Shown: positions 34,641 to 43,318 of the stretch, piece after piece
Position numbering within the stretch: position 1 is the first letter of the stretch
Layout of the letters: each line of letters begins with the position of its first letter
Assembly (NCBI RefSeq): GCF_008107695.1
Contig: NZ_VIRG01000036.1
Location: forward strand, 124,001 to 188,000
DNA length: 64,000 nt
Direction: 5' to 3'
Source: Stappia sp. BW2
GTDB taxonomy: Bacteria > Pseudomonadota > Alphaproteobacteria > Rhizobiales > Stappiaceae
Program-made: the position numbers and the translations under genes
Notes under the pieces: model-generated
The model's database searches: none
The model's input: only the letters and a program-made list of their open reading frames with translations
What the model was told of the DNA's origin: nothing

Positions 34641-35623
34641 CGGGCTTTCCCTTCGCCGAGTGTTATTGCAAGGCCGGTTTCGAAGTCGATCTGCGGGCGC
34701 CAGCCGAGCAGCCGCGCCGCCTTGGAAATATCGAGACTCTGGCGGAAGGCGAACAGGCCGAGCGTGTAGGGCGTTACCGGAGGTTCGCCCACACCCGGCA
34801 TCATCAGGCTCGCGCGCTCCAGGAGTTTCGCGGCGAGAACTGCCGGGGCAAGCGGGCGTTTCCGCCAGCGCACGGGAACCCCCTTGGCAGCACAGACACG
34901 GTCGACAATGAAACGCACGGGCAAGGGCTCGCCGCCGGATATGTTGAATGTCTCTCCTTCGCACGCGGGAGGGGCTGCAAAGGCGGCGTCGACGGCTGAG
35001 AGCAGATCATCGACATGGGTCAGGTCAATGGAGGCGGCTCCCTCCCGGAAAAGTGGCAGGGGGCGCTTGCGGGCCGCCGTCAGCAACCGGGGCAGGAGGG
35101 TCGTGTCACCAGCACCATAAAGGCCGCGTGGGCGCAGGTTGATGGGGCCAAGGTCGGCGCGTGCAAGCACCAGCCGCTCAGCGTCCGCTTTGGTTGCCGC
35201 ATACGCATTGATGGGCGGCGGCAGCGGGTCGTCTTCCTGAAGGTTTTCCTTGTCCTTCATCTCGAAACAGACGGTGGGGGAGGAAATGTTGACGAAGCGG
35301 CGCACGCCAAGCGCACCGGCAAGACGAAGCAGGTGTTTTGTCCCGCTGACATTTGCCGCCTGAAAGGCGCTGCGCGGTCCCCAGGGCGCAGAGAGTGCTG
35401 CGCAGTGAACGATGGCGCTGACCGGGCCAAAGGGCGCGAACCGCTGTGGGTCGCAGGGTTGGGACAGATCCATGCGAACGACGTCGAAGCCCTCGGCCTC
35501 AAGCTGCTGACAGGGCACTTCGTTGCGGCCAAGTGCGATGGGATTGGAGCCTTTGGCGTGCAAATGACGGATCAGCGCGCCGCCCAGAAATCCCGTTGCT
35601 CCGGTGACCAGCAGACGGCCCAT
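34637..35623 (-). CDS. NAD(P)-dependent epimerase/reductase, OleD-like
   Basis: 328 aa from ATG 35623, 2 nt after the KASIII stop; an open frame runs further upstream inside KASIII but has no family features. It has LLVTGATGFLGGALI (GxxGxxG), HCAALSAPWGPRSAFQAANV, ISSPTVCF and NAYAATKADAERL (YxxxK). The APWGP...NV.GT and SSP.V.F segments are characteristic of OleD and 3-beta-HSD-like reductases, which reduce 2-alkyl-3-ketoacids made by OleA-type thiolases. With KASIII directly upstream, reduction of a freshly condensed beta-keto intermediate is the natural reading. Confidence 0.82.
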   Translation of the reverse strand: MGRLLVTGATGFLGGALIRHLHAKGSNPIALGRNEVPCQQLEAEGFDVVRMDLSQPCDPQRFAPFGPVSAIVHCAALSAPWGPRSAFQAANVSGTKHLLRLAGALGVRRFVNISSPTVCFEMKDKENLQEDDPLPPPINAYAATKADAERLVLARADLGPINLRPRGLYGAGDTTLLPRLLTAARKRPLPLFREGAASIDLTHVDDLLSAVDAAFAAPPACEGETFNISGGEPLPVRFIVDRVCAAKGVPVRWRKRPLAPAVLAAKLLERASLMMPGVGEPPVTPYTLGLFAFRQSLDISKAARLLGWRPQIDFETGLAITLGEGKAR

Positions 35624-35625
35624 GG

Positions 35626-36690
35626 TCAAATCTCCAGCGCCATGCCGCCAAAGGTGACGCCGGCCGATGTCCCGAGCAACAGAACACGCATGCCGGGCTC
35701 GATCCTGCCCTGACGCCAGGCAATATCGAGTGCGGTTGGCAGCGACGCTGCAATCTGGTTGCCGTGTGTGTTGCCGATGTCGACCACCTTGTCGCGGTCC
35801 ATCCCGGTTTCCCGGATCATGTGCTCCAGCGCGAGCGGGCTCGCCTGATGCGGGACGACAAGGTCGATATCCCGCCGGTCCCATCCGGCTTTCAACAGCA
35901 GTTCGTCAACAAACTGCGGAAAGTGCTTGTGCGTGACCCGGAAGAGCTCCTTGCCGTCCATGTGAAACACCGCGTGACGGGCGAAGGCTTCGAGGTCCTT
36001 GTGAAAATCGAACCGAGTGCCGCCGGCTCCGATCTCGCACGCCGCATAGGCGGAAGGGTAGGTCCGCAGCAGCGAGGCTGCAATGCCGGAACCGGTTTCA
36101 TCTGCTGTTGTCAGAACGGCTGCCGCGGCGCCGTCACCGAACAGGGCGGCAACTTCGGGCTGGTCTTCCCACGGCAAGGCCCGCGAGGCGATGTCCGCGG
36201 CAAACACCAGTACTGACGAAGCTTGCCCCAGGGCAAGCTTGCTGGCGGCAAGCTCAACAGCGCTCAGAAACGAAAGGCAGGTGGCGTTGACGTCGTAGGC
36301 TGCTGCCGTGCCATCGGCAAAACCCAGTCTCTGCATCACCAGCGGCGCGGTTGCCGGCAGCGTCTGATAGGGAATACCGCACGCGCCGAGGATGAGATCG
36401 ATGTCCTTCGGCGTTTGGCCCGCTTTTTCCATCGCGGCTTTGCAGGCCGAAACCGCCAGATCTATCTGGCTTTCCTCTGCTGCGACGAACCTGCTTGAAA
36501 CGCCTGACAAATTTTTTATTCGCCCGGCAGGGAACCCAAGCCGGCGGTCAAGCGTTACGGAAGTGATGGACTGTGCTGGCAAGGCATGCCCAGTGCCGGC
36601 AATTCTGATGGGAAGAATGGATGCGGCCTCCGTTAGCGAACCGGTCCGGACCGGCTTCAGACAAGGAACTAAGTCACGGGCGGAAGACAC
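35626..36690 (-). CDS. 3-oxoacyl-ACP synthase III (KASIII/FabH-OleA-like)
   Basis: Up to 354 aa from GTG 36690; the true start could be about 20 residues later, since the conserved part begins LPIRIAGTGHALP. The thiolase fold carries the Cys-His-Asn triad: nucleophile in DVNATCLSFLSAVE (near 140), His in VPHQASPLALEHM and Asn in DIGNTHGNQIAAS. It condenses an acyl donor with an acyl-thioester. It is the first gene of the operon, with the reductase 2 nt downstream, so it probably makes the carbon skeleton. It is not linked to fatty-acid genes, so a specialised product is more likely than housekeeping FabH. Confidence 0.85.
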   Translation of the reverse strand: MSSARDLVPCLKPVRTGSLTEAASILPIRIAGTGHALPAQSITSVTLDRRLGFPAGRIKNLSGVSSRFVAAEESQIDLAVSACKAAMEKAGQTPKDIDLILGACGIPYQTLPATAPLVMQRLGFADGTAAAYDVNATCLSFLSAVELAASKLALGQASSVLVFAADIASRALPWEDQPEVAALFGDGAAAAVLTTADETGSGIAASLLRTYPSAYAACEIGAGGTRFDFHKDLEAFARHAVFHMDGKELFRVTHKHFPQFVDELLLKAGWDRRDIDLVVPHQASPLALEHMIRETGMDRDKVVDIGNTHGNQIAASLPTALDIAWRQGRIEPGMRVLLLGTSAGVTFGGMALEI

Positions 36691-37226
36691 GCAAGACGGA
36701 TGGGAGACTGGGTAGGCTGGTAATACCCATGATCTGCGGACGCTGCACTACTTTGCGCCGCTGCCAACCGCCGGCATCGCCTATGGCGGGTCTTCTGATC
36801 ACTGCCTGGGCTTCATCGTATCGGCGCTTCTGACAAGGAGCATGTGCCTATTGTGCCACCTGGGCTTGTCCAACTGCAGACTTCCCCTTCTTTTAACGTA
36901 AAGTATTCAATGAAATCCGATTTTATTCTAAAAGAATTATTTGAGATACGTCTCAGTAGAGAAAAATATAAGATCACCACATTTTTACAGTCTTGCGAAA
37001 AGACAATATGTTACACAGCAATGCTGCTGTGCACAATATGTGGGAAGCCGTTCTAACTTAAACATTTTTTTATTCTGAATTTGTCCGAAGGGGTGGTCGA
37101 GCAGGGGTGGTTCGTGTTTTGTTATGTAAATGTCGCAAATGAGCGCCTTGGATACGAAAAAATCTCGGATGCTGTATTTGTGAAGTTGGCAAGAAACTGC
37201 TCAAGAAAGATCGAAAGGGGAGACAC
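36691..37226. promoter_or_regulatory. 536-bp divergent intergenic region
   Basis: Separates the KASIII operon (minus) from the peptide-type ABC importer (plus). No supported gene. The stretch 36890-37080 is markedly AT-rich. TGAGA-TACG-TCTCA (36942-36955) is a small inverted repeat, and a longer symmetric site is listed at 37003-37040. GAAAGGGGAG is the ribosome site of the importer's first gene. Confidence 0.55.
37003..37040. promoter_or_regulatory. Palindrome with flanking direct repeats, candidate operator
   Basis: CACAGCA-ATGC-TGCTGTG (37014-37031) is a perfect 7-bp inverted repeat, and each side carries the octamer ACAATATG (37003-37010 and 37033-37040) in direct orientation. It lies about 190 bp before the importer start. 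The arrangement suggests a regulator site, not a terminator, as no T-tract follows. Confidence 0.5.
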
Positions 37227-38837
37227 ATGACAAAGTCTAAAGACGCCGAGATGCTTGAGAGGCTTGAATCAGCGGCCCGCACGGGAGGAATCAGCAAACG
37301 TGATTTTCTTCGTTATTCCGTGTTGGCCGGACTGACAGCAAGCACCGCGACGGGCCTCTGGTCCACCAAGGCGAAAGCGCAGCCCAAGCAGGGCGGGACG
37401 TTTCGCTGGGGGATCCATGATGGCAACACCTCAGACTCCCACGATCCGGGCACCTACCTGACCCGTGTAATGATTTTCCTCGCCCATACCCACCGCAGCT
37501 ACCTGACCATGATCATGGGCGACGGTTCGCTGGGGCCGGATCTGGCCGACAGCTGGGAAGCCAGCGCTGATGCGTCCGAGTGGACCTTCAAACTCACCGA
37601 AAACGCCACGTTCCATAGCGGCAAGAAGCTGACGGCTGATGATGTTATCGCCTCGCTGAACCACCACCGTGGCGACAAGACCACATCCGCTGCCAAGGCG
37701 CTGCTGACGGATGTCACCGACATCACCAAGGATGGTGATTACACCGTTATCGTGAAGCTTTCCGGCGGCAACGCCGACTTCCCGTGGTTGATGACCGACT
37801 ATCACCTGGCAATCTGCCCGGCCAATGACGACGGCACGATTGATTGGCAGTCCGGCGATGGGACGGGGCCCTACAAGATCGACAACGGCGAATTCGGTGT
37901 CCAGTTCAGCCTCAGCCGGCATGACGGCTGGCACCGCGAAGGTGCCTACTTCGACAAGGTTGACCTGATCACGTTGAACGACCCGAATGCCCGTCAGACG
38001 GCGCTCGTCACCGGCGATGTGGACGCGGTCTCGCTGATCGAGCTGAAGACCATGGGTCTGCTGCAGCGCAATCCGAACATCAAGATCCACAACATCCCGT
38101 CCGCGGGTGCGATCACGATGCCGATGTTCTGCGACACCGCGCCGTTTGACAATCCGGACGTGCGCAACGCCCTGAAGCTGTCGATCAACCGCGACGATAT
38201 CATCGAGAAGATCACTTTCGGTGCGGCGACCAAGGGAAATGACTTCCACCATTCTCCGGCCCAGCCTTACTGGCCGGACGATATCCCGCAGCGCGACTAC
38301 GATCCGGATCAGGCCAAGTCCCTGCTCAAGAAAGCGGGTGCGGAAGGGCTTACGGTCAGCCTCAGCACAGCGGACAGTGTCTATGCGGGCGCAGTCGACA
38401 TGGCGGTTCTTTTTGCCGAGCACGCCAAGGCAGCGGGTATAAACATCAACGTCGTGCGTGAGCCGAACGATGGCTACTACTCGGACGTCTGGTTGAAGAA
38501 GCCCTTCTGCCTGGTGTCCTGGGGCGCGCGTCCGACACCCGATGTCATGTACACGCTGGCCTACAAGGACGACGCGGCCTGGAACGAGTCCCATTGGAAG
38601 AACCCGCGCTTCAACGAGCTTCTTCTGCAGGCCAAGGCCGAGCTGGACGACACCCGGCGTGCGGAAATGTATCGCGAGATGGCCATGCTTGCGCGTGATG
38701 ACGGCGGGACGATCATTCCGTTCTTCAACAACTTCGTCTACGCTAACAGCACGAAGGTGGGTACGCCGGAAAAACTGGCTGCCAGCTGGGAAAACGACGG
38801 CGCCCGCGCTGCCAGCCGCTGGTGGTTCGAGTCCTGA
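37227..38837 (+). CDS. ABC transporter substrate-binding protein (SBP_bac_5, peptide/opine type)
   Basis: 536 aa. The N-terminus has a Tat-like signal SKRDFLRYSVLAGLTASTA with KR in place of the twin Arg, cut near KAKAQP. The mature part shows the family opening GGTFRWGIHD, LADSWEASADASEWTFKL and the domain II segment FDNPDVRNALKLSINRDDII. It should capture a peptide, opine or similar ligand in the periplasm. The weak Tat motif could mean Sec export. It heads the operon with two permeases and a double ATPase. The ligand is unknown. Confidence 0.9.
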   Translation: MTKSKDAEMLERLESAARTGGISKRDFLRYSVLAGLTASTATGLWSTKAKAQPKQGGTFRWGIHDGNTSDSHDPGTYLTRVMIFLAHTHRSYLTMIMGDGSLGPDLADSWEASADASEWTFKLTENATFHSGKKLTADDVIASLNHHRGDKTTSAAKALLTDVTDITKDGDYTVIVKLSGGNADFPWLMTDYHLAICPANDDGTIDWQSGDGTGPYKIDNGEFGVQFSLSRHDGWHREGAYFDKVDLITLNDPNARQTALVTGDVDAVSLIELKTMGLLQRNPNIKIHNIPSAGAITMPMFCDTAPFDNPDVRNALKLSINRDDIIEKITFGAATKGNDFHHSPAQPYWPDDIPQRDYDPDQAKSLLKKAGAEGLTVSLSTADSVYAGAVDMAVLFAEHAKAAGININVVREPNDGYYSDVWLKKPFCLVSWGARPTPDVMYTLAYKDDAAWNESHWKNPRFNELLLQAKAELDDTRRAEMYREMAMLARDDGGTIIPFFNNFVYANSTKVGTPEKLAASWENDGARAASRWWFES

Positions 38838-38878
38838 TTGAAGGCTCGGGCGGCGGCTCATGCCGCTGCCTGCAATCT

Positions 38879-38924
38879 GGCCCTGCCCCGGTCTCGGGAC
38901 AGGGCCGTCCTGGACGGACAGGAC
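38879..38924 (+). other. Tandem intercistronic hairpins
   Basis: GGCCCTG-C-CCC...GGG-A-CAGGGCC (38879-38906) and GTCCTG-GACGGA-CAGGAC (38907-38924) lie back to back between binding-protein and permease genes. They have no T-tract and probably stabilise the upstream message or attenuate downstream expression, as at the 17847 binding-protein gene. Confidence 0.55.
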
Positions 38925-39024
38925 TCCTGCCAAAGCAAATCAAAAAAAGCTGACAGGAAACCTGCCCGATGTGTGTCCGGTGGCGCCATGAGCCGTGCCG
39001 GGCTTTCCAATTTTGGAGGGACAT

Positions 39025-39981
39025 ATGGGGGACATCCTAAAGCTGGTCCTAAAGAGACTTGGCTTAGGTGCGATCACATTGCTTGTGGTCTCTATCCTGA
39101 TCTTTTTTGCAGTCGAACTGCTGCCCGGCGACATCGCCCAGGCCGTTCTCGGACAGGGGGCAACGCCTGAAACAGTCGCCGCCCTGAGAGAGAAACTCGG
39201 CCTCGACCAACCGGCCGTCTTTCGATACGTCCATTGGCTCGGCGGTGCTCTCACCGGCGATTTCGGTGTCTCGCTCGTCTCCGGCGAACGGGTCAGCGCG
39301 GCCATTAGCGGCCGGTTCGTCAACACGCTGTTCCTGGCAACCTATGCCGCTGTCATCGCGGTGCCGGTTTCCATTGTTCTCGGCGTGATCGTCGCTTTGT
39401 TGCGCAACACCCTGTTCGACAGGGTTGCCAACGTTCTCACGCTGACATCGATTTCCTCGCCGGAATTCTTTCTCGGCTACATTCTCATCCTCTATCTGGC
39501 GGTCAAGACCAACTACTTCCCCGCCATTGCCAGCCTCAGCGCGGACATGAGCTTTGGAGATCTGTTGCATCGAACGTTCCTGCCCGCGCTGACCCTGGTG
39601 CTGGTGGTAACGGCACATATGATGCGAATGACGCGGGCCGCGATCATCAACCTTCTGGCTTCGCCCTATATCGAGATGGCGCGGCTGAAAGGGGTGCCGC
39701 CCTGGAAAGTGATCGTTAAGCACGCCCTGCCCAACGCTTGGGCGCCGATCATCAACGTGGTTGCGCTCAATCTCGCCTATCTCATCACCGGTGTGGTCCT
39801 GGTGGAAGTTGTCTTCGTCTATCCGGGCGTTGGCCAGCTTCTGGTGGACGCAGTCGCCAAACGCGATTTCCCGATCGTGCAGGCCTGTTGTCTGATCTTC
39901 GCCGCAACCTTCATCCTGCTGAACCTGGCAGCCGATGTGGGCGCGATCCTGACCAATCCGCGTTTGCGGCATCCGAAATGA
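39025..39981 (+). CDS. ABC transporter permease (DppB-like)
   Basis: 318 aa from ATG 39025, chosen for GGAGGG five bases upstream; an in-frame GTG at 38995 is less likely. About six membrane helices (first ITLLVVSILIFFAVELLPGD), with the N-terminal GATPETVAALREKLGLDQP segment typical of DppB/OppB, and the EAA loop YIEMARLKGVPPWKVIVKHAL. It forms the channel with the next permease. Confidence 0.92.
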   Translation: MGDILKLVLKRLGLGAITLLVVSILIFFAVELLPGDIAQAVLGQGATPETVAALREKLGLDQPAVFRYVHWLGGALTGDFGVSLVSGERVSAAISGRFVNTLFLATYAAVIAVPVSIVLGVIVALLRNTLFDRVANVLTLTSISSPEFFLGYILILYLAVKTNYFPAIASLSADMSFGDLLHRTFLPALTLVLVVTAHMMRMTRAAIINLLASPYIEMARLKGVPPWKVIVKHALPNAWAPIINVVALNLAYLITGVVLVEVVFVYPGVGQLLVDAVAKRDFPIVQACCLIFAATFILLNLAADVGAILTNPRLRHPK

Positions 39982-39991
39982 GGGCAGCGAC

Positions 39992-41056
39992 ATGAGCACA
40001 TTCGTTATCGGCTACTATGCGCTGCTGATCGGGGCTTCCTGCCTGGCAGCCTATTTCAACAAGCGCAATATCTTCATTCTTGTCTTCTCCCTGACGATGA
40101 TTTCCTTCATCACCGGGATCATCGGTGGTACTCCGGCCTTGCGGTTCATCACCACGGCCGCAGGCGCTCTGGCGCTCGCAGCCGGGACATCCTATGCGTT
40201 CCGTGAATTCCTGATCATCATCACCCCCGAAGGTGTCGCCAAGGAATTGCGCACAGCGCCTCTCACGGCCTCCTTCGGAATGTTCGTGATCTTCACCTAC
40301 GCTCTTGCCGGGATCTTTGCCCCTGTGATCGCCCCCTTCGGGGAAGCGGAAGTGATTTCGTCGGCCTTTGCGCCGCCGGATGAAACCATGCTTCTGGGGG
40401 CTGACCAGCTCGGACGCGACATGTTCAGCCGCATCATCTATGGGGCGCGCAACTCTGTCGGTCTCGCGCTGCTGGCAACCTTGCTGGCCTTCTTCATGGG
40501 CGCATTTGCCGGTCTGCTCGCTGCCACCAAAGGCGGTTGGTTCGATCAGTTCATCGGCCGTCTTGCCGACGTCATCATGTCTGTGCCGTCACTGATTTTC
40601 GCTCTGCTGATGCTCAGTATCTTCGGCACCAACCTGGTGGTGATCGTGATCGTGGTCGCGGTGATTTATTCTCCACGCGTCTTCCGCCTCACCCGGGCGG
40701 TTGCCGGCAACGTGGTGGTCATGGATTACATCGAAGCGGCCAAGCTGCGCGGTGAAGGCACCTGGTACCTGATCCGGCGGGAAATCCTGCCGAACTCGAC
40801 AGCGCCTCTGATCGCCGAATTCGGTCTGGAATTCTGCTTCGTGTTCCTGCTCATCGCCGGCCTGTCGTTCCTGGGCCTCGGCATTCAGCCGCCGACCGCT
40901 GACTGGGGCTCGATGGTGCGTGAAAACGCGACGCTGATCTCATTTGGCGAAATGACACCGCTGATCCCGGCAGCAGCCATCGCGCTTCTGACAGTCGCGG
41001 TGAATTTTGTCGTCGACTGGATGCTGTTCCGGTCTTCCGGTCTGAAGGAGGTTTGA
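39992..41056 (+). CDS. ABC transporter permease (DppC-like)
   Basis: 354 aa. Three extra N-terminal hydrophobic segments (LLIGASCLAAYF, IFILVFSLTMISFITGII and FITTAAGALALAAG) precede the usual DppC start (LTASFGMFVIFTYALAGIF) and make it longer than the typical 290-300 aa. The core has the LLGADQLGRDMFSRIIYGAR motif and an EAA loop YIEAAKLRGEGTWYLIRREIL. The extra N-terminal region is unusual for DppC and may anchor or sense. It lies 10 nt after the first permease. Confidence 0.9.
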   Translation: MSTFVIGYYALLIGASCLAAYFNKRNIFILVFSLTMISFITGIIGGTPALRFITTAAGALALAAGTSYAFREFLIIITPEGVAKELRTAPLTASFGMFVIFTYALAGIFAPVIAPFGEAEVISSAFAPPDETMLLGADQLGRDMFSRIIYGARNSVGLALLATLLAFFMGAFAGLLAATKGGWFDQFIGRLADVIMSVPSLIFALLMLSIFGTNLVVIVIVVAVIYSPRVFRLTRAVAGNVVVMDYIEAAKLRGEGTWYLIRREILPNSTAPLIAEFGLEFCFVFLLIAGLSFLGLGIQPPTADWGSMVRENATLISFGEMTPLIPAAAIALLTVAVNFVVDWMLFRSSGLKEV

Positions 41057-41058
41057 GA

Positions 41059-42711
41059 ATGGTGCCGAGAAAAGACGTTCTGCTTCGGGTCTCCGATCTC
41101 CGGATCGAGGGTTATTCCGACGAGAAATGGGTCGAGATCGTCCATGGCGTCGATCTCACCCTTCACAAGGGCGAGGTGCTGGGGCTGATCGGCGAGTCCG
41201 GCGCCGGTAAGTCGACCATCGGTCTGGCCGCCATGGGCTTTGCCCGCGATGGCTGCCGGATTTCCGGCGGCTCCATCGAGTTCGACGGCATGGAACTGAC
41301 AACGACGCCGGAAAGCGATCTCCGGGCACTGCGCGGATCGCGCATTGCCTATGTCGCCCAGTCGGCGGCCGCCTCGTTCAATCCGGCACACCGGATCATC
41401 GACCAGCACACGGAAGCGCCGATCCAGTACCGCATCCAGAAGCGGGTCGAGGCGCAGGAAGACGCCATGCAGCTTTATGAGCGGCTGCGTCTTCCCAACC
41501 CGGGTGAAATCGGCTTCCGCTACCCGCACCAGGTCTCCGGTGGCCAGTTGCAGCGCGCCATGACCGCGATGGCCATGGCCTGCCGGCCGGATCTGATCAT
41601 CTTCGATGAGCCCACAACCGCCCTCGACGTGACAACACAGATCGAGGTTCTGGCAGCGATCCGGGACATTGTCGACCAGTTCAACACCGCGGCAATCTAC
41701 ATCACCCACGATCTGGCGGTCGTGGCGCAGATGGCCGACACCATCAAGGTGCTGCTGAAAGGCGAGGAGGTCGAGGAAGCGCCGACCGAACAGATGCTCG
41801 ATTCGCCCAAGGAGGACTACACCAAGAGCCTTTGGGCGGTTCGCAGCTTTCAGCGGCCGCAGAAGCAGCGGCCGTCGGAGCCTGACACGCTCCCGATCGT
41901 CTCTGTTCAGGGCATCGACGCTGCCTATGGCAAGACCAAGGTTCTGGACGATGTCTCCTTCGACATCTATCCGGGCATGACGGTTGCCGTCGTTGGTGAA
42001 TCGGGTTCCGGCAAGTCGACGACGGCGCGCTGTATCACCGGTCTGTTGCCACCGACGAAGGGGCAGATCCTGTTCAAGGGTGAACCGCTGCCGCCGCGCT
42101 ATCAGGACCGCAGCAAGGATCAGCTCCGCCAGGCGCAGATGATCTATCAGATGGCCGACACCGCTTTGAACCCGAAGATCCGGATCAGCGAGATCATCGG
42201 CCGGCCGGCCCAGTTCTATGGCGGGCTGCGCGGTGCCAAGCTGAAAAACCGTGTCGATGAATTGCTCGACCTGATCGAGCTGGAGCCCTCAAAGTTCTAC
42301 AATCGCTATCCGCCGGAACTTTCCGGTGGCCAGAAACAGCGTGTGGGCATTGCAAGGGCGCTTGCGGCCGATCCCTCCTTCATCATCTGCGACGAGGTGA
42401 CGAGCGCGCTCGACCAGCTTGTGGCGGAAGGCATTCTGAAGCTGCTCGACAGACTGCAGCAGGAGTTCAACCTGGCCTATATGTTCATCACCCACGACCT
42501 GGCAACAGTGCGCTCCATCGCGGACGAAGTGGTGGTGATGCAACGAGGCAAGGTGGTGGAGCAGGGGCCGAAGGACGAAATGTTCACGCCGCCGCACCAC
42601 CCCTATACGGATCTGCTTCTGTCTTCGGTTCCCGAAATGGATCCGAATTGGCTGACGACACTTCTGGAAGAACGCGGCACCGACGCCATCGGCGAAGCGG
42701 CCGACGTCTGA
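41059..42711 (+). CDS. Double-domain peptide-type ABC ATPase (DppD-DppF fusion)
   Basis: 550 aa from ATG 41059, with GAAGGAGG in the correct place. Two complete ATPase domains: GESGAGKST, VSGGQLQRAMTAMAMA, IIFDEPTTALD, then GESGSGKST, LSGGQKQRVGIARAL, IICDEVTSALDQ. In the second domain the Walker B has DEV for DEP. It powers the peptide/opine importer and completes the operon. The C-terminal HHPYTDLLLSSVPEMD is the usual oligopeptide-type tail. Confidence 0.93.
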   Translation: MVPRKDVLLRVSDLRIEGYSDEKWVEIVHGVDLTLHKGEVLGLIGESGAGKSTIGLAAMGFARDGCRISGGSIEFDGMELTTTPESDLRALRGSRIAYVAQSAAASFNPAHRIIDQHTEAPIQYRIQKRVEAQEDAMQLYERLRLPNPGEIGFRYPHQVSGGQLQRAMTAMAMACRPDLIIFDEPTTALDVTTQIEVLAAIRDIVDQFNTAAIYITHDLAVVAQMADTIKVLLKGEEVEEAPTEQMLDSPKEDYTKSLWAVRSFQRPQKQRPSEPDTLPIVSVQGIDAAYGKTKVLDDVSFDIYPGMTVAVVGESGSGKSTTARCITGLLPPTKGQILFKGEPLPPRYQDRSKDQLRQAQMIYQMADTALNPKIRISEIIGRPAQFYGGLRGAKLKNRVDELLDLIELEPSKFYNRYPPELSGGQKQRVGIARALAADPSFIICDEVTSALDQLVAEGILKLLDRLQQEFNLAYMFITHDLATVRSIADEVVVMQRGKVVEQGPKDEMFTPPHHPYTDLLLSSVPEMDPNWLTTLLEERGTDAIGEAADV

Positions 42712-42741
42712 CCGCAAGCGGCCAATTGGCCGCAAAAACGA

Positions 42742-42770
42742 AATCACCCCCGGAAAATCCGGGGGTGATT
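42742..42770. terminator. Bidirectional hairpin terminator
   Basis: AATCACCCCCGGA-AAA-TCCGGGGGTGATT is a perfect 13-bp stem with a 3-nt loop, 30 nt after the ABC ATPase stop and 36 nt beyond the convergent small membrane gene. The A/T ends of the stem give short U-rich tails in both directions. Confidence 0.75.
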
Positions 42771-42805
42771 GAAACGCTGCGGTGTGTTCCGTCAGGCGTG
42801 CGGGA

Positions 42806-42928
42806 TCAGCCGACCATAAGGTAGCCGGAAAGAGCCATCGCACCCACGATAACAGCATACACACCTACCAGTGCCGGCCAGGAGCCGCTCTGTGACTTGT
42901 ATTCGCGAATGAGATCGTCCCGGGTCAT
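42806..42928 (-). CDS. 40-residue single-span membrane protein
   Basis: ATG 42928 preceded by a strong GGAGG seven bases upstream, reading 40 codons to TGA. The N-terminus is charged (MTRDDLIREYKSQSG), then one hydrophobic helix from WPALVGVY to GYLMVG fills the rest. It ends cleanly before the bidirectional terminator. Small proteins of this shape include subunits of respiratory or transport complexes (for example bacterial aa3 oxidase subunit IV), but no specific family is recognised. Strength of the ribosome site and sensible hydrophobic pattern are the support. Confidence 0.65.
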   Translation of the reverse strand: MTRDDLIREYKSQSGSWPALVGVYAVIVGAMALSGYLMVG

Positions 42929-43318
42929 ACCGACCTCCAGAAATGCACGCTACTTGAGCGGACTGGTGAATATTTGATCTGCCGGACAAATACGGGAAGA
43001 AAGTTAAGAATTCAATGAGTCGAAACACTAATCTGCCTCCTATTTTTGCATAACTGTTCTGCGCCCTATTCACACATGGCATAGCAGGCTGGCCGAACGC
43101 CCTGCTGCAGGCTCCTTCCGTGAGGCGGCAGCGCCAGGAAAGACACTTCAGGCCCTTGCAAGGCCGTGCCGGGAAACGGTATCCGTCACGCGCGCAGCGA
43201 AGCTGGACCGCCTGTCGGTGGACCGGCCGGTCCGGATAACCGGAGTTACCGCAATCGCTCCCAATCACCTGTCCACGTGGCCTCCACCGGCTGCGGGCAA
43301 CGACGGCGACAGACTGAG
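42929..43318. promoter_or_regulatory. 390-bp divergent intergenic region
   Basis: Holds promoters for the small membrane gene (minus) and the polyamine genes (plus). An open frame upstream of the nspC ATG continues to 43166 but shows no family features. GGACCGGCCGGTCC (43220-43233) is a perfect 14-bp palindrome about 86 bp before nspC. The 42960-43075 part is AT-rich. Confidence 0.5.

Noticed and set aside
37431-38933. 500-codon minus-strand frame over the peptide-binding protein gene
   Set aside because: Antisense shadow; the composition is biased by the complementary GC-rich codons.
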